Source: Chitinimonas taiwanensis DSM 18899
GTDB taxonomy: Bacteria > Pseudomonadota > Gammaproteobacteria > Burkholderiales > Chitinimonadaceae
Direction: 5' to 3'
Assembly (NCBI RefSeq): GCF_900119825.1
Contig: NZ_FPKR01000006.1
Span: 124,001 to 188,000 of the forward strand
Length of the DNA: 64,000 nucleotides
Notes under the pieces: model-generated
Told to the model about the DNA's origin: nothing
What the model saw: the letters and a program-made list of their open reading frames with translations, nothing else
The model's database searches: none
In this document: in pieces, positions 25,654-36,022 of the stretch
Numbering within the stretch: position 1 is the stretch's first letter
How the letters are laid out: every line of letters begins with the position of its first letter
Position numbers and translations under genes: made by a program

Positions 25654-26478
25654 ATGAAAACCTCTCTTCCCCTACGCAGCTGGCGCTGCGCACGCCTGAT
25701 CCTGCACTTCCTGCTTGGCCTGTTTGAGGTCGGTCTCCTCTTCCCTCTGCGCAGCAGCAAGGTGCGCGAGGCGGCAATCCAGCGTTGGTCGCGCCGCCTG
25801 TGCACCATACTGGCGATTCATATCCAGACGCATGGCGCAGCGCCCACACATCGCCCGCATAACACGCTACTGGTAGCCAATCATGTGTCCTGGCTGGACA
25901 TCTTTGTACTGAATAGCGTTTTCCCTGCCCGCTTTGTTGCCAAGGCGGAAGTACGTCACTGGCCGCTGATAGGCTGGTTATGCGCGCAGACGGGCACGCT
26001 GTTCATCACCCGAGAGCGTAGACATGACACCCGCAGGGTGAATAAGCAGATTGCCCATGCACTGCAAGACGGGGACTGCATTGCGGTCTTCCCCGAGGGT
26101 GGCACCAGCGATGGGATGAGCACACGGGCATTCAATGCCTCCCTGTTGCAACCCGCCGTCGAATCGCATGCCCATATTCAAGCCGTCGCCATCAACTACT
26201 ACGACCAGCATGGCGCGCGCAGCCTGGCGGCCGCCTATATCGACGACATGAGCTTGTGGACTTCGCTTACCCGTCTCATGGCCGAACCTAGCCTGCAGGT
26301 ACGCTTGGACTATTTTCCTCGACTGGCTGCAGCGACCTCGAGTCGGCGCGAGCTGGCCATGCAGGCCGAGCAATGGATAGCGGCACGTGTCGCATTGGAC
26401 GCACCTAGTACTGCGCAGGCGGACGCGGGGCAGCCGGCACCTGAAACAACTGCCCGTCATCCAGACGCAGCGCACTAA
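25654..26478 (+). CDS. 1-acyl-glycerol-3-phosphate/lyso-ornithine-lipid acyltransferase (PlsC/OlsA-like)
   Basis: This 274-residue membrane-associated acyltransferase has the catalytic H77-x4-D82 motif in NHVSWLD and the phosphate-binding FPEGGTS from residue 146. An N-terminal hydrophobic segment (about 10-30) anchors it. Paired with the OlsB-like gene 79 bp upstream it would add the second acyl chain to lyso-ornithine lipid; a PlsC role in phospholipid synthesis is the alternative. Its last 74 bp overlap the 3' end of apaH on the other strand. Confidence 0.78.
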   Translation: MKTSLPLRSWRCARLILHFLLGLFEVGLLFPLRSSKVREAAIQRWSRRLCTILAIHIQTHGAAPTHRPHNTLLVANHVSWLDIFVLNSVFPARFVAKAEVRHWPLIGWLCAQTGTLFITRERRHDTRRVNKQIAHALQDGDCIAVFPEGGTSDGMSTRAFNASLLQPAVESHAHIQAVAINYYDQHGARSLAAAYIDDMSLWTSLTRLMAEPSLQVRLDYFPRLAAATSSRRELAMQAEQWIAARVALDAPSTAQADAGQPAPETTARHPDAAH

Positions 26479-27226
26479 GCGACCCACCCCAGATACAGCC
26501 CGTATCCAGCGCAATCACATCCTCGCGTATCAGCAGGCCTAGCGCCGACCAATGCCCACATAAGACGGTATGTCCCGCTCGAACGGTGCAAGGCAGATCA
26601 AACCATGCACGCAGTGAGGCTGGCGCGTCGGCAAGTTCACCTTTGAAACCGAGCTCCAGTCGCCCATCCGCGCTCAGCATGCGCATGCGGGTACAGGTGT
26701 TCACCACCACGCGCAAACGATCCATGCCCTGCAATCCATCATCCCAATAGTCAGGCTGATTGCCATACATTGCCGCCAGAAAATGGGGGCCCTGCTCGCT
26801 ATTGAGCACGGCGCTTACTTCGGCAGACAACGCGAGCGCCTGCTGGGCAGACCAGCCGGGCATCAGGCCAGCATGTACCATCAAGTAGCGTCCAACAGCC
26901 TGCACCAGAGGCTGCGCACGTAACCAGGCGAGTAGCAGGTCCGCATCATGCGCGGTCAGGATAGCCTCCAGCGTATCGCCGCGCCTTTGCTTGGCCAGAC
27001 CTACGCTCACGGCCAGCAAATGCAGATCGTGATTACCCAGTACCACCTGAATGTGCTCGCGCTGCTCATAGGCCCAACGCAATACCTGCAGAGACCCAGG
27101 ACCACGATTGACCAGATCCCCCACCAGATACAGACGATCCCGACCTGGCGCAAAGTCTATCTTGGTCAACAAAGCGCTCAATTCGGCAAAACAGCCCTGC
27201 ACATCGCCAATCACATAACTTGCCAT
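26405..27226 (-). CDS. apaH: symmetrical bis(5'-nucleosyl)-tetraphosphatase ApaH
   Basis: ApaH splits Ap4A into two ADP and also removes Np4 caps from RNA. The 273-residue metallophosphoesterase shows GDVQG (7-11), GDLVNRGP (from 36) and GNHDLHLL (from 64), then the LDTGCIWGG motif near the C-terminus. It is convergent with the OlsA-like gene, overlapping it by 74 bp, and lies downstream of the rplQ terminator, so it needs its own promoter in 27,227-27,273. Confidence 0.95.
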   Translation of the reverse strand: MASYVIGDVQGCFAELSALLTKIDFAPGRDRLYLVGDLVNRGPGSLQVLRWAYEQREHIQVVLGNHDLHLLAVSVGLAKQRRGDTLEAILTAHDADLLLAWLRAQPLVQAVGRYLMVHAGLMPGWSAQQALALSAEVSAVLNSEQGPHFLAAMYGNQPDYWDDGLQGMDRLRVVVNTCTRMRMLSADGRLELGFKGELADAPASLRAWFDLPCTVRAGHTVLCGHWSALGLLIREDVIALDTGCIWGGSLSALRLDDGQLFQVPAAPRPPAQY

Positions 27227-27273
27227 CTAAGCCCCCAAGCACCCAGCCCGCTTACTTGGCCGAATACAGATAT

Positions 27274-27301
27274 AAAAAAAGCCAACCCTAAGGTTGGCTT
27301 T
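27274..27301 (-). terminator. terminator of the ribosomal protein superoperon (after rplQ)
   Basis: AAAGCCAACC (27278-27287) and GGTTGGCTTT (27292-27301) pair around CTAA. On the minus strand seven T follow (plus-strand A run 27,274-27,280), 16 nt past the rplQ stop. Confidence 0.9.
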
Positions 27302-27316
27302 CTTCAAAACCGACGA

Positions 27317-27709
27317 TTACTCGCCAGCTTCAACCGCAACTGCTTCATCCGGGCGGTCAACCAGTTCAACCAGCGCCATCGGGGCGTTGTCGTTCTGGCG
27401 GAAGCCGTACTTCAGAATACGCAGGTAACCACCATTGCGATTCTTATAGCGCGGGCCCAGTACATCGAACAGCTTGAGGGTCAGCTCGCGATCACGAGTG
27501 CGGTCGAAGGCCAGGCGCAGGTTTGCGACCGAACGTTCTTGCTTACCCAGGGTGATCAGCGGCTCGGCTACACGGCGCAGTTCTTTAGCCTTCGGCAGCG
27601 TGGTCTTGATGACCTCGTGCTTCAGGAGCGCGTTAGCCAGGTTACGCAGCATCGCCAGACGATGACTCGTCGTGCGATTCAGTTTGCGATTACTTTGACG
27701 GTGACGCAT
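27317..27709 (-). CDS. rplQ: 50S ribosomal protein bL17
   Basis: The 130-residue L17 begins [20 protein letters not shown], the invariant family start, and includes [23 protein letters not shown]. It lies near the peptide exit tunnel. It is the last gene of the alpha operon, 31 bp after rpoA, and a strong terminator follows. The acidic tail ([10 protein letters not shown]) is a little longer than in E. coli. Confidence 0.97.
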   Translation of the reverse strand: MRHRQSNRKLNRTTSHRLAMLRNLANALLKHEVIKTTLPKAKELRRVAEPLITLGKQERSVANLRLAFDRTRDRELTLKLFDVLGPRYKNRNGGYLRILKYGFRQNDNAPMALVELVDRPDEAVAVEAGE

Positions 27710-27740
27710 GAGTCTCTATCCTTTGTCATTCCAGCCTGGA

Positions 27741-28730
27741 TTACGGCTTTTCCAGACCGACCGGCGGCCAGTTTTCCAGCTTCATACCGAGCGTCAGACC
27801 CTTGGATGCCAGCACTTCCTTGATTTCATTCAAGGACTTGCGGCCCAGGTTCGGGGTCTTCAGCAGTTCGGTCTCAGTGCGCTGGATCAGGTCACCGATG
27901 TAGTAAATGTTCTCAGCCTTCAGACAGTTGGCCGAACGAACGGTCAGTTCCAGATCATCCACCGGACGCAGCAGAATCGGGTCAACCTGAGGTGCACGCG
28001 GCGCCTCCGGCTCAACTTCCGTGCTCTTCAGGTCGGCGAAGACAGCGAGCTGCTCAACCAGAACGCGAGCCGCGTAGCGGACCGCCTCTTCCGGATCGAT
28101 CGCACCATTCGTTTCGATGTCGATCACCAGCTTGTCCAGATCGGTGCGCTGCTCGACGCGAGCGCTTTCGACGGCGTAGCTGACGCGACGGATAGGGCTG
28201 AACGAAGCATCCAGCAGGATGGAGCCGATATTACGACCCTCTTCCTTATCCACGCGCACTACGGCCGGTTGATAACCACGACCCTTCTCAACCTTGATCT
28301 CCATGGCCAGCTTACCGCCCGAAGACAGATTGGCGATCACGTGGTTGGGGTTAACGATCTCGACGTCGTGCGGGACTTCGATATCGCTAGCCTTGACCAG
28401 GCCTTCGCCATCTTTCTTCAGGGTCAGCAGTGCTTCACCACGGCCGTGCAGCTTGAGCACCACACCCTTGAGGTTCAACAGAATGTCAACGACATCCTCC
28501 TGAACACCGTCAAGTGCCGAGTACTCATGCAACACGCCTTCGATCTTCACCTCTGTCGGGGCATAGCCCGGCATGGACGACAACAGGATACGGCGCAATG
28601 CATTGCCAAGCGTATGGCCGTAACCACGCTCAAACGGCTCCATCACGACACGCGCCTGAGTAGACGACGATGCCTGCACATCAATGATGCGCGGTTTCAG
28701 CAAGTCATTCGCGTTGCTTTGCATAAACAA
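27741..28730 (-). CDS. rpoA: RNA polymerase alpha subunit
   Basis: The 329-residue alpha subunit has the dimerisation domain (1-235, with [23 protein letters not shown]) and the C-terminal domain (about 250-329, with [14 protein letters not shown] and [12 protein letters not shown]), which contacts UP elements and activators. It assembles beta and beta' into core polymerase. Order rpsM-rpsK-rpsD-rpoA-rplQ is canonical. Confidence 0.98.
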   Translation of the reverse strand: MFMQSNANDLLKPRIIDVQASSSTQARVVMEPFERGYGHTLGNALRRILLSSMPGYAPTEVKIEGVLHEYSALDGVQEDVVDILLNLKGVVLKLHGRGEALLTLKKDGEGLVKASDIEVPHDVEIVNPNHVIANLSSGGKLAMEIKVEKGRGYQPAVVRVDKEEGRNIGSILLDASFSPIRRVSYAVESARVEQRTDLDKLVIDIETNGAIDPEEAVRYAARVLVEQLAVFADLKSTEVEPEAPRAPQVDPILLRPVDDLELTVRSANCLKAENIYYIGDLIQRTETELLKTPNLGRKSLNEIKEVLASKGLTLGMKLENWPPVGLEKP

Positions 28731-28779
28731 TCAATCCCTTTATCGAAACGAGCTGCAGTCCGAATTAACGGTACGGCGA

Positions 28780-29400
28780 TTACTTCGAGTAGAACTCGAC
28801 GACGAGTTGCTCGTTGATGTCGCTGGAGAGGTCGCTGCGTTCCGGAGAGGCCTTGTACACGCCTTCCATCTTCTTGCCATCGACACTGACCCAGCTCGGG
28901 AAACCGATTTGTTCAGCCAGCGCCAGGGCTTCCTGGATGCGGACTTGCTTCTTCGACTTCTCACGTACCGACACCACATCGCCAGCCTTGACCTGGTAGG
29001 AAGCGATGTTCACAACCTTGCCATTCACGGTGATCGACTTGTGGCTGACCAGCTGACGCGCTTCGGAGCGGGTCGAGCCATAGCCCATGCGGTACACCAC
29101 ATTGTCGAGGCGAGCTTCGAGGATCTTGAGCAGATTCTCGCCGGTCGAACCCTTGCGACGTGCGGCTTCTTCAAAGTAACGACGGAACTGACGTTCCAGA
29201 ACGCCGTAAATACGACGAATCTTTTGCTTTTCGCGCAGTTGAACGCCAAAGCCGGACAGACGGGGCTGCTTAGCACCGTGCTGGCCTGGCTTGCTGTCCA
29301 ACTTGCACTTGGTATCGAGTGCACGACGCGCGCTCTTCAGGAACAGATCTGTTCCTTCGCGACGCGACAGTTTGCATTTCGGTCCGATATAACGTGCCAT
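28780..29400 (-). CDS. rpsD: 30S ribosomal protein uS4
   Basis: The 206-residue S4 begins [23 protein letters not shown] and carries the S4 RNA-binding domain ([32 protein letters not shown]). It nucleates 30S assembly and in E. coli represses the alpha operon. The N-terminal region lacks a zinc CxxC set, which is normal for the C-minus form. Confidence 0.98.
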   Translation of the reverse strand: MARYIGPKCKLSRREGTDLFLKSARRALDTKCKLDSKPGQHGAKQPRLSGFGVQLREKQKIRRIYGVLERQFRRYFEEAARRKGSTGENLLKILEARLDNVVYRMGYGSTRSEARQLVSHKSITVNGKVVNIASYQVKAGDVVSVREKSKKQVRIQEALALAEQIGFPSWVSVDGKKMEGVYKASPERSDLSSDINEQLVVEFYSK

Positions 29401-29415
29401 CTCGGGTCTCCGGAA

Positions 29416-29808
29416 TTAAATACGACGCTTTTTCGGCGGACGACAGCCGTTGTGCGGTACGGGGGTAACGTCGGAAATGCTGGTGATCTTGAAGCCCAGC
29501 GCATTCAACGCACGCACAGCGGAATCGCGGCCGGGGCCGGGTCCCTTGATGCGAACTTCGAGGTTCTTTACACCGTATTCCTGGGCAACTTTACCAGCAT
29601 GCTCCGCCGCCACCTGGGCTGCGAATGGTGTACTTTTCCGAGAGCCCTTGAAACCAGCACCGCCCGAGGTAGCCCAGGAGAGAGCATTTCCTTGGCGATC
29701 AGTGATGGTCACGATCGTGTTATTGAAGGAAGCGTGCACGTGCACGATGCCTTCCGACACGACCTTTTTGACTTTCTTCCGTACACGCACTGTGTTTGCT
29801 TTAGCCAT
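29416..29808 (-). CDS. rpsK: 30S ribosomal protein uS11
   Basis: The 130-residue S11 has the conserved [22 protein letters not shown] and ends [12 protein letters not shown], the universal C-terminus. It binds the 30S platform near the Shine-Dalgarno helix. It lies 17 bp after rpsM and 15 bp before rpsD. Confidence 0.98.
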   Translation of the reverse strand: MAKANTVRVRKKVKKVVSEGIVHVHASFNNTIVTITDRQGNALSWATSGGAGFKGSRKSTPFAAQVAAEHAGKVAQEYGVKNLEVRIKGPGPGRDSAVRALNALGFKITSISDVTPVPHNGCRPPKKRRI

Positions 29809-29825
29809 TGCTATTCCTTAAGTGC

Positions 29826-30188
29826 TTACTTCTTGCCGGCGATTGCCTTACGCGGGCCCTTGCGGGTGCGGGCATTCGTCCGAGTGCGCTGACCACGCGC
29901 GGGCAAGCCCTTGCGATGGCGCAGACCACGGTAGCAACCGAGGTCCATCAGACGCTTGATATTCATAGTGATTTCACGGCGGAGGTCGCCCTCAACCGTG
30001 AACTTGCCGACTTCTTCACGCAGCTTGTCCATCTCTGCATCGGTCAGGTCCTTGATCTTGCGATCAGTAGGAACACCGGTCGTTGCACAAATGGCCTTGG
30101 CGCGAGTCTGTCCGATGCCGTAAATGGCCTGCAGGCCAATGACGGTATGCTGATGATTGGGAATGTTTACCCCAGCAATACGGGCCAT
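29826..30188 (-). CDS. rpsM: 30S ribosomal protein uS13
   Basis: The 120-residue S13 begins [26 protein letters not shown] and ends in a basic tail ([19 protein letters not shown]) that reaches the P-site tRNA. The [16 protein letters not shown] segment is invariant. In E. coli this gene opens the alpha operon; here a 76-bp spacer separates it from rpmJ. Confidence 0.98.
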   Translation of the reverse strand: MARIAGVNIPNHQHTVIGLQAIYGIGQTRAKAICATTGVPTDRKIKDLTDAEMDKLREEVGKFTVEGDLRREITMNIKRLMDLGCYRGLRHRKGLPARGQRTRTNARTRKGPRKAIAGKK

Positions 30189-30264
30189 GGTTCTCGTTAC
30201 CCCAGATGTAAAAAGTTGCGGATTCTAGCATCTAAGCTAGCCGACACACAAGGATGTGTGTGAC

Positions 30265-30378
30265 TTAGCCTTGACGCTGCTTATGCCGCGGGTCGGTACA
30301 GATCACGCGCACAACACGGTTGCGGCGGATGACCTTGCAGTTACGGCAGATCTTCTTGACCGAAGCTTGAACTCGCAT
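30265..30378 (-). CDS. rpmJ: 50S ribosomal protein bL36
   Basis: This 37-residue gene reads [19 protein letters not shown] and so on, ending RHKQRQG. It has the zinc ligands C11, C14, C27 and H32, so it is the zinc-binding (C-plus) form. GAAAGGAT lies upstream as ribosome-binding site. It sits between rpsM and secY, as in E. coli; in many betaproteobacteria infA lies directly upstream, but the 131-bp spacer to secY is too short for it. Confidence 0.95.
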   Translation of the reverse strand: MRVQASVKKICRNCKVIRRNRVVRVICTDPRHKQRQG

Positions 30379-30396
30379 CGCTCTATCCTTTCAATT

Positions 30397-30460
30397 AAAA
30401 AACGCGTCAGCCAAACAGGCTTTGCTCCGGATTTCGACAAACCGTCGAGAACCGGAGCAA
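30397..30460 (-). promoter_or_regulatory. nested stem-loop and T run between secY and rpmJ
   Basis: TTGCTCCGG (30422-30430) and CCGGAGCAA (30452-30460) form a perfect 9-bp stem enclosing TCGAC/GTCGA (30434-30448). In the transcript a short AGCC/GGCT hairpin and then six U (plus 30,397-30,402) follow. It may partly terminate spc transcription before rpmJ-rpsM. Confidence 0.5.
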
Positions 30461-30509
30461 CACCCGGCGACTTGACTCGCCCAATTCACCACTGCATCTA
30501 CTACTCAGA

Positions 30510-31823
30510 TCAACCAGCTTTGAAGTTGGCTTTCTTGAGCAAACTCTCGTACTGGTGAGAGAGCAGATACGACTGCACTTGCGCCATGAAGTCCATCGTC
30601 ACCACCACCACAATCAACAGCGATGTGCCGCCGAAGTAGAAGGGCAGATTCCATTGCAACAGCAGGAACTCCGGAATCAAGCAAACGACAGCGATGTAAA
30701 CAGCACCAATCAGGGTCAAACGCAGAATCACACGTTCAATGTACTTGGCAGTCTGATCACCCGGGCGAATACCCGGAATGAACGCACCACTCTTCTTCAG
30801 GTTCTCAGCCGTTTCCTTGGGATTGAAAACCAAGGCGGTATAGAAGTAGCAGAAGAAAATGATCGCAGCCGCATACAGCAATACATACAGGGGTTGGCCC
30901 GGGTGCAGACCATCACCGATACGCTTCAACCAGGAGAAGGACTCCGAGTTGCCAGTCCAAGACAGCACAGTGGCCGGGAACAGGATGATGCTTGAAGCAA
31001 AAATCGGCGGAATAACACCGGCCATATTGAGCTTCAGTGGCAGATGCGTACTTTGCCCCTGCATCACACGATTACCGACTTGGCGCTTCGCGTAGTTGAC
31101 CAAGACCTTACGCTGGCCTCGTTCGACAAACACGACACCGGCAGTCAGCAGAACCACACCCACACCCAGAACCAACACCAGGAAAATCGGCAATGCGCCC
31201 TGGCTCGTCAAGGTCAGTGTCTGACCGATGGAAGCCGGAATGCCTGCCGCGATACCTGCGAAGATCAGGATGGAAATACCGTTGCCCAGACCGCGCTCAG
31301 TAATCTGCTCGCCCAACCACATCAGGAACATGGTGCCGGTAACCAGAGTAATCACGGTGGTGAAGTAGAACTCCACTTGGCCAGTCATCACCAGGTTAGG
31401 CTGACGGAACAACATCACTGCGATACCGAAACTCTGGAAAGTTGCCAGAATGACCGTAGCGTAGCGCGTGTACTGCGTAATCTTACGACGCCCTGCCTCC
31501 CCTTCCTTCTTCATCTCCTTCAAGGTGGGAACCACCTCGGAGGCGAGCTGCAAAATGATGGAGGCCGAGATGTACGGCATGATGCCGATAGCAAAGACCG
31601 TGAAGCGCGAAAGTGCACCGCCGGAGAACATGTTGAACATGTTCAAAAGGCCGGCCCCACTCTTCGAAGTATCGAAGAGTGCGGCCAGCTCAGCCGGATT
31701 GATACCCGGCACCGGGATATGCGCACCAATGCGATAGACGATCAAGGCACCAATCAGGAACCAGATACGTTTTTTCAGATCCGCAAACTTGCTTGCGGTA
31801 CTGGCCATCGCAGGATTTGCCAC
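30510..31823 (-). CDS. secY: protein translocase subunit SecY
   Basis: SecY forms the Sec channel with SecE and SecG. The 437-residue protein has ten hydrophobic segments, an N-terminal [23 protein letters not shown], the plug region after [17 protein letters not shown], and the cytoplasmic loops [10 protein letters not shown] and [23 protein letters not shown] that touch ribosome and SecA. It lies 21 bp after rplO. Confidence 0.98.
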   Translation of the reverse strand: MANPAMASTASKFADLKKRIWFLIGALIVYRIGAHIPVPGINPAELAALFDTSKSGAGLLNMFNMFSGGALSRFTVFAIGIMPYISASIILQLASEVVPTLKEMKKEGEAGRRKITQYTRYATVILATFQSFGIAVMLFRQPNLVMTGQVEFYFTTVITLVTGTMFLMWLGEQITERGLGNGISILIFAGIAAGIPASIGQTLTLTSQGALPIFLVLVLGVGVVLLTAGVVFVERGQRKVLVNYAKRQVGNRVMQGQSTHLPLKLNMAGVIPPIFASSIILFPATVLSWTGNSESFSWLKRIGDGLHPGQPLYVLLYAAAIIFFCYFYTALVFNPKETAENLKKSGAFIPGIRPGDQTAKYIERVILRLTLIGAVYIAVVCLIPEFLLLQWNLPFYFGGTSLLIVVVVTMDFMAQVQSYLLSHQYESLLKKANFKAG

Positions 31824-31844
31824 GTATATCGCCTTATTTACGCT

Positions 31845-32279
31845 TTATTCGGCAATGCTGCCGCCGGCGGCTTGCAGAGCAGCCAATGCACCAGCCGTAG
31901 CCAGAACACCGCGCAGCTTGACAGCCTTTTCAACCTTACCAGCCAGGATCAGCTTGACCGACTTGGCGCCTTGCGGCACCAGACCAGCTTGCTTCAACAC
32001 CAGCAGATCGGCTTCTTCCACCGGCAGGCGGCCCAGGTCACCCGTACGCAGCTCAGCCGTTTGACCCTTGGTCAGCGACTTGAAACCGCGCTTAGGCAGG
32101 CGACGTTGCAGCGGCATTTGACCGCCTTCGAAGCCAACCTTGTGGAAACCACCCGAACGCGACTTCTGACCCTTGTGACCACGACCGCAAGTCTTACCCA
32201 GGCCAGAACCGATGCCACGGCCAACGCGCTTGGAAGCGTGCTTGGCGCCCTCAGCGGGCTTAATCGTATTCAGTTCCAT
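31845..32279 (-). CDS. rplO: 50S ribosomal protein uL15
   Basis: The 144-residue L15 begins [26 protein letters not shown] and has the Gly/Lys/Arg-rich extension [19 protein letters not shown] that threads into 23S rRNA. The stop abuts secY upstream signals, and the start directly follows the rpmD stop. Confidence 0.97.
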   Translation of the reverse strand: MELNTIKPAEGAKHASKRVGRGIGSGLGKTCGRGHKGQKSRSGGFHKVGFEGGQMPLQRRLPKRGFKSLTKGQTAELRTGDLGRLPVEEADLLVLKQAGLVPQGAKSVKLILAGKVEKAVKLRGVLATAGALAALQAAGGSIAE

Positions 32280-32462
32280 TTAGCTCTCGCTTTTCAGCAG
32301 GTAGCTGATCTTGTTGATCATGCCGCGGTTTTCCGGGGTGTCGATGACTTCAACCGTTTGGTTGATCTTCTTCAGACCCAGACCACGAGCACACGCCTTG
32401 TGTGCTTCGAGACGACCGATCAGGCTCTTCACGAGCGTTACCTTGATCTTGGAGTTAGCCAT
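32280..32462 (-). CDS. rpmD: 50S ribosomal protein uL30
   Basis: The 60-residue L30 reads [21 protein letters not shown] and contains [28 protein letters not shown], the whole family domain. Its first 8 bp overlap the rpsE 3' end, which implies coupled translation. Confidence 0.96.
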   Translation of the reverse strand: MANSKIKVTLVKSLIGRLEAHKACARGLGLKKINQTVEVIDTPENRGMINKISYLLKSES

Positions 32463-32976
32463 TTGCCTCTACCCCCAGGATGTCTTCCACAGCCTTGCCA
32501 CGCTTGGCAGCAATTTCTGCTGGCGTACGCAGCTTGGCCAGGCCGTCCAACGTCGCGCGAACGATGTTGTACGGATTGGTCGAGCCGTGGCACTTGGCCG
32601 AAATATTGGTCACGCCCATCACTTCGAACACAGCGCGCATCGGGCCGCCGGCCTTGATACCAGCACCTTCAGCAGCAGGCTGCATGAAAACGGTGGTAGC
32701 GCCATGCTTACCAAATACAGCGTGTTGCACAGTGCCGTTCTTCAGGCTGATCTTCACCAGCTTACGACGGGCTTCTTCCATTGCCTTCTGCACAGCAACC
32801 GGCACTTCTTTCGACTTGCCCTTGCCCATGCCGATGCGGCCATCACCATCACCAACCACGGTCAGCGCGGCGAAACCCATGATCCGGCCACCCTTCACCA
32901 CTTTCGTGACGCGGTTGACGCTGATCATCTTCTCCCGCAAGCCGTCGCCGCGATCTTCGATATCAGACTTAGCCAT
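32455..32976 (-). CDS. rpsE: 30S ribosomal protein uS5
   Basis: The 173-residue S5 has the double-stranded RNA-binding-like N domain ([25 protein letters not shown]) and the C domain with [20 protein letters not shown]. It shapes decoding accuracy and mRNA entry. It overlaps rpmD by 8 bp. Confidence 0.98.
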   Translation of the reverse strand: MAKSDIEDRGDGLREKMISVNRVTKVVKGGRIMGFAALTVVGDGDGRIGMGKGKSKEVPVAVQKAMEEARRKLVKISLKNGTVQHAVFGKHGATTVFMQPAAEGAGIKAGGPMRAVFEVMGVTNISAKCHGSTNPYNIVRATLDGLAKLRTPAEIAAKRGKAVEDILGVEANG

Positions 32977-32985
32977 AATGACTCC

Positions 32986-33339
32986 TTAGAATTCGAGGCC
33001 GGCTTCACGAGCTGCGTCGGCAAGAGCCTTAACGCGACCGTGATAGTGGAAGCCAGAGCGGTCAAAAGCGACAGCAGTGATGCCCGCAGCCTTGGCCTTT
33101 TCAGCAATACGCTTGCCGACCAGCGCGGCAGCAGCGGTATTGCCGCCATTGGTCAGATCTTTGCGAACATCGGCTTCCAGGGTCGAGGCGAATGCCAGAA
33201 CCTTGCTGCCGGTTTCGTCGATGATCTGAGCGTAGATGTGGCTGTTGGAGCGGTGCACTGCCAAGCGCACTACTTTTTGCGCCGCGATGCGAGCACGAGT
33301 TTTGCGGGCCCGGCGCAGGCGAATTTCGTTCTTGTCCAT
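32986..33339 (-). CDS. rplR: 50S ribosomal protein uL18
   Basis: The 117-residue L18 binds 5S rRNA. It shows [29 protein letters not shown] and ends [27 protein letters not shown], as in E. coli. Confidence 0.97.
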   Translation of the reverse strand: MDKNEIRLRRARKTRARIAAQKVVRLAVHRSNSHIYAQIIDETGSKVLAFASTLEADVRKDLTNGGNTAAAALVGKRIAEKAKAAGITAVAFDRSGFHYHGRVKALADAAREAGLEF

Positions 33340-33354
33340 GATCTTCAGCCTCGA

Positions 33355-33888
33355 TTACTTCTTCTTGGTCTCTTTCAGGACCACCACTTCGTCGCTGTAA
33401 CGAACGCCCTTGCCCTTATAGGGTTCTGGCGCGCGGTAAGCGCGAATCTCGGCGGCAACCTGACCGACCTGCTGCTTATCCACACCCTTGAGGACGATTT
33501 CCGTCTGCGAGGGCGTCTCGACCTTCACGCCAGCGGGCATCTTGTGCGCCACTGGGTGGGAGAAACCGAGGGTCAGATTGAGCGTTTCGCCCTGAGCCTG
33601 AGCGCGGTAACCCACGCCTACCAGGTTCAGCTTGCGCTCGAAGCCCTTGGAAACACCGGTCACCATATTGTTGAGCAGGGCACGCATCGTGCCGGACATG
33701 GCACGAGAATGCTTGCTGTCATCAACAGCCTTGAAGATCAGGGCATTGTTCTCGAGCTTGATTTCCACGCCGCTATCCAGCGGACGGGAAGCCTGGCCGA
33801 GCGGGCCCTTCACAACGATTTCGCCACCAGCCAGCTTGACTTCAACACCGGCAGGCAACGCGATTGGGTTCTTAGCTACGCGGGACAT
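33355..33888 (-). CDS. rplF: 50S ribosomal protein uL6
   Basis: The 177-residue L6 has two repeated domains and ends [24 protein letters not shown], the conserved rRNA-binding tail. It lies at the base of the L7/L12 stalk near the sarcin-ricin loop. It is 10 bp from rpsH. Confidence 0.97.
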   Translation of the reverse strand: MSRVAKNPIALPAGVEVKLAGGEIVVKGPLGQASRPLDSGVEIKLENNALIFKAVDDSKHSRAMSGTMRALLNNMVTGVSKGFERKLNLVGVGYRAQAQGETLNLTLGFSHPVAHKMPAGVKVETPSQTEIVLKGVDKQQVGQVAAEIRAYRAPEPYKGKGVRYSDEVVVLKETKKK

Positions 33889-33898
33889 CGTCTACTCC

Positions 33899-34294
33899 TT
33901 ACGCCACGATGCACAGCAGCTCGCCACCGATACCCTGGGCGCGCGCCTTGCGGTCAGTCATCACACCCTTGGAGGTGGAGACAATGGCGATACCGAGGCC
34001 GTTCATGACCTGCGGAATATCTTCCACGCCCTTGTAAATACGCAGGCCAGGCTTCGAAACGCGTTCAATGCGCTCGATAACCGGACGACCGGCGTAATAC
34101 TTCAGCTCGATGTCGAGCTGGGGCTTCTTTTCTTCGCCAGTGATGGCGAAGTTTTCGATATAACCCTCATCCTTCAGCACGGCGGCAATAGCCACCTTCA
34201 GCTTGGACGAAGGCATAGTCACCGACGGCTTGTCCGCGCGCTGAGCGTTACGGACGCGGGTCAGCATATCGGCGATGGGATCATGCATACTCAT
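33899..34294 (-). CDS. rpsH: 30S ribosomal protein uS8
   Basis: The 131-residue S8 starts [18 protein letters not shown] at ATG 34294, preceded by GGAG. It ends [11 protein letters not shown], with the [13 protein letters not shown] loop that binds 16S helix 21. The open frame extends 43 codons upstream into rpsN, but that part is not S8. S8 represses the spc operon in E. coli. Confidence 0.97.
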   Translation of the reverse strand: MSMHDPIADMLTRVRNAQRADKPSVTMPSSKLKVAIAAVLKDEGYIENFAITGEEKKPQLDIELKYYAGRPVIERIERVSKPGLRIYKGVEDIPQVMNGLGIAIVSTSKGVMTDRKARAQGIGGELLCIVA

Positions 34295-34305
34295 TCGTGA
34301 TCTCC

Positions 34306-34611
34306 TTACCAGCTGGCCTTGACGACGCCAGGAATCTCGCCACGCAGCGCGATTTCGCGCAGCTTGTTGCGACCCAGGCCGAACTTGCGGAACACACCAC
34401 GTGGGCGACCGGTGATCGAGCAACGGTTGCGCAGACGCGTCGGGTTGGCATTACGGGGCAGGGCCTGCAACTTCAGGCGAGCGTCGAAACGCTCTTCGTC
34501 GGTCAGGTTCTGGTCGTTGATGATTGCCAGCAGCTTTGCACGCTTAGCGGCGAATTTCTCCACCAGCTTGGCGCGCTTCTCTTGACGATTGATCAAAGCG
34601 AGTTTAGCCAT
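34306..34611 (-). CDS. rpsN: 30S ribosomal protein uS14 (zinc-free form)
   Basis: The 101-residue S14 has [33 protein letters not shown]. It lacks the paired CxxC ligands of the short zinc form, so it is the long C-minus type. It binds the 30S head. It lies between rplE and rpsH. Confidence 0.97.
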   Translation of the reverse strand: MAKLALINRQEKRAKLVEKFAAKRAKLLAIINDQNLTDEERFDARLKLQALPRNANPTRLRNRCSITGRPRGVFRKFGLGRNKLREIALRGEIPGVVKASW

Positions 34612-34619
34612 GGCAAACC

Positions 34620-35159
34620 TCAGTTCTTGAACGGGAACTTGAACGCGGCGAGAAGCGCACGGGCCTCTTCGTCGGTCTTCGCGGTTGTGGTAATCGTGAT
34701 GTTCATACCACGCAGCGCGTCGATCTTGTCGTATTCGATTTCCGGGAAAATGATCTGTTCTTTAACGCCCATGTTGTAGTTACCACGGCCATCAAAGGAC
34801 TTAGCGGAAATACCACGGAAGTCGCGAACACGCGGCAAGGCGATGGTCACCAGACGATCCAGGAATTCATACATACGCTCACGGCGCAGTGTGACCTTGC
34901 AACCAACCGGATAGTTGTCACGAATCTTGAAGCCGGCAATCGACTTCTTCGACAGGGTGACGACGGGCTTTTGGCCGGCAATCTTGGTCAGGTCGCCAAC
35001 GGCGTGCTCCATGACCTTCTTGTCAGCAACCGCTTCGCCAACACCCATGTTGATGGTGATCTTTTCGATGCGCGGGACTTCCATGATCGACTTGTAGCCG
35101 AACTTTTCAGTCAGTTGCGCAACGACGGTTTCTTTGTAGAAATCTTGCAAACGAGCCAT
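34620..35159 (-). CDS. rplE: 50S ribosomal protein uL5
   Basis: The 179-residue L5 binds 5S rRNA and contacts P-site tRNA. Motifs are [54 protein letters not shown] and [20 protein letters not shown]. Start and length match E. coli. Confidence 0.98.
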   Translation of the reverse strand: MARLQDFYKETVVAQLTEKFGYKSIMEVPRIEKITINMGVGEAVADKKVMEHAVGDLTKIAGQKPVVTLSKKSIAGFKIRDNYPVGCKVTLRRERMYEFLDRLVTIALPRVRDFRGISAKSFDGRGNYNMGVKEQIIFPEIEYDKIDALRGMNITITTTAKTDEEARALLAAFKFPFKN

Positions 35160-35169
35160 GTTCTACCCC

Positions 35170-35487
35170 TTAGCCCCCGACCACTTCGCCGTTCGACTTG
35201 AACACGCGAACCTTCTTGCCGTCATCGAGAAGCTTGAAGCCAACGCGATCAGCCTTCTGGGTGGCCGGATTGAAGATAGCCACATTGGACACGTTAATCG
35301 GCATGGTTTTGTCGACAATACCGCCAACAACACCGCGAACCGGGTTCGGCTTCTGGTGCTTCTTGACGACATTGATACCTTCAACAACCACCTTGTCACC
35401 CACCAGAACGTTCAGCACGGTACCGCGCTTGCCTTTGTCCTTGCCGGTGATGACGACGACTTCGTCGCCTTTACGAATCTTGTTCAT
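35170..35487 (-). CDS. rplX: 50S ribosomal protein uL24
   Basis: The 105-residue L24 begins with a KOW motif ([25 protein letters not shown]) and starts 50S assembly. It lies 9 bp after rplN and 10 bp before rplE. Confidence 0.97.
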   Translation of the reverse strand: MNKIRKGDEVVVITGKDKGKRGTVLNVLVGDKVVVEGINVVKKHQKPNPVRGVVGGIVDKTMPINVSNVAIFNPATQKADRVGFKLLDDGKKVRVFKSNGEVVGG

Positions 35488-35496
35488 GCCCGCTCC

Positions 35497-35865
35497 TTAC
35501 AGCACTTCTGGCGCCAACGAGACGATCTTCATGAAGCGCTCAGTGCGCAGTTCACGAGTGACTGGCCCGAAAATACGGGTGCCGATCGGCTCAAGCTTGT
35601 TGTTGAGGAGCACAGCGGCATTGCCATCAAACTTGATGAGCTGGCCATCAGCACGACGAACACCCTTGGCAGTGCGAACCACGACGGCGTTATAAACGTC
35701 GCCCTTCTTCACACGACCACGCGGTGCGGCGTCCTTGATGGAGACCTTGATAATGTCGCCAACCGAAGCATAACGACGCTTGGAGCCGCCCAGCACCTTG
35801 ATGCACATAACCGAACGTGCACCGGTGTTGTCAGCAACATCCAGCATGGATTGCATTTGAATCAT
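35497..35865 (-). CDS. rplN: 50S ribosomal protein uL14
   Basis: The 122-residue L14 starts [17 protein letters not shown] at ATG 35865, preceded by GGAGG. It ends [12 protein letters not shown]. The frame continues upstream to 35,928 without family support. In E. coli this gene opens the spc operon, and here too a 226-bp spacer with a hairpin separates it from rpsQ. Confidence 0.97.
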   Translation of the reverse strand: MIQMQSMLDVADNTGARSVMCIKVLGGSKRRYASVGDIIKVSIKDAAPRGRVKKGDVYNAVVVRTAKGVRRADGQLIKFDGNAAVLLNNKLEPIGTRIFGPVTRELRTERFMKIVSLAPEVL

Positions 35866-36022
35866 GAATAAAAACCTCCAACTTAACCTGTCACTCACCA
35901 CCGGCAAACCCGGCAGCGCCGCAAGCAAGCCGCGGCACGACAGCTAGTTTTGGACCCCGTAAGGGAGACACTTCCAACCATCATCCGCAGCAAGAAGCTA
36001 CTTCAGACGCAGGATGGAAAGC

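Noticed and set aside
34295-34423. 43-codon N-terminal extension of rpsH (similar ones for rpsC, rplB, rplN, rpsJ, rpmC)
   Set aside because: The family start sites have good Shine-Dalgarno sequences, and the extensions overlap the previous gene without conserved residues.
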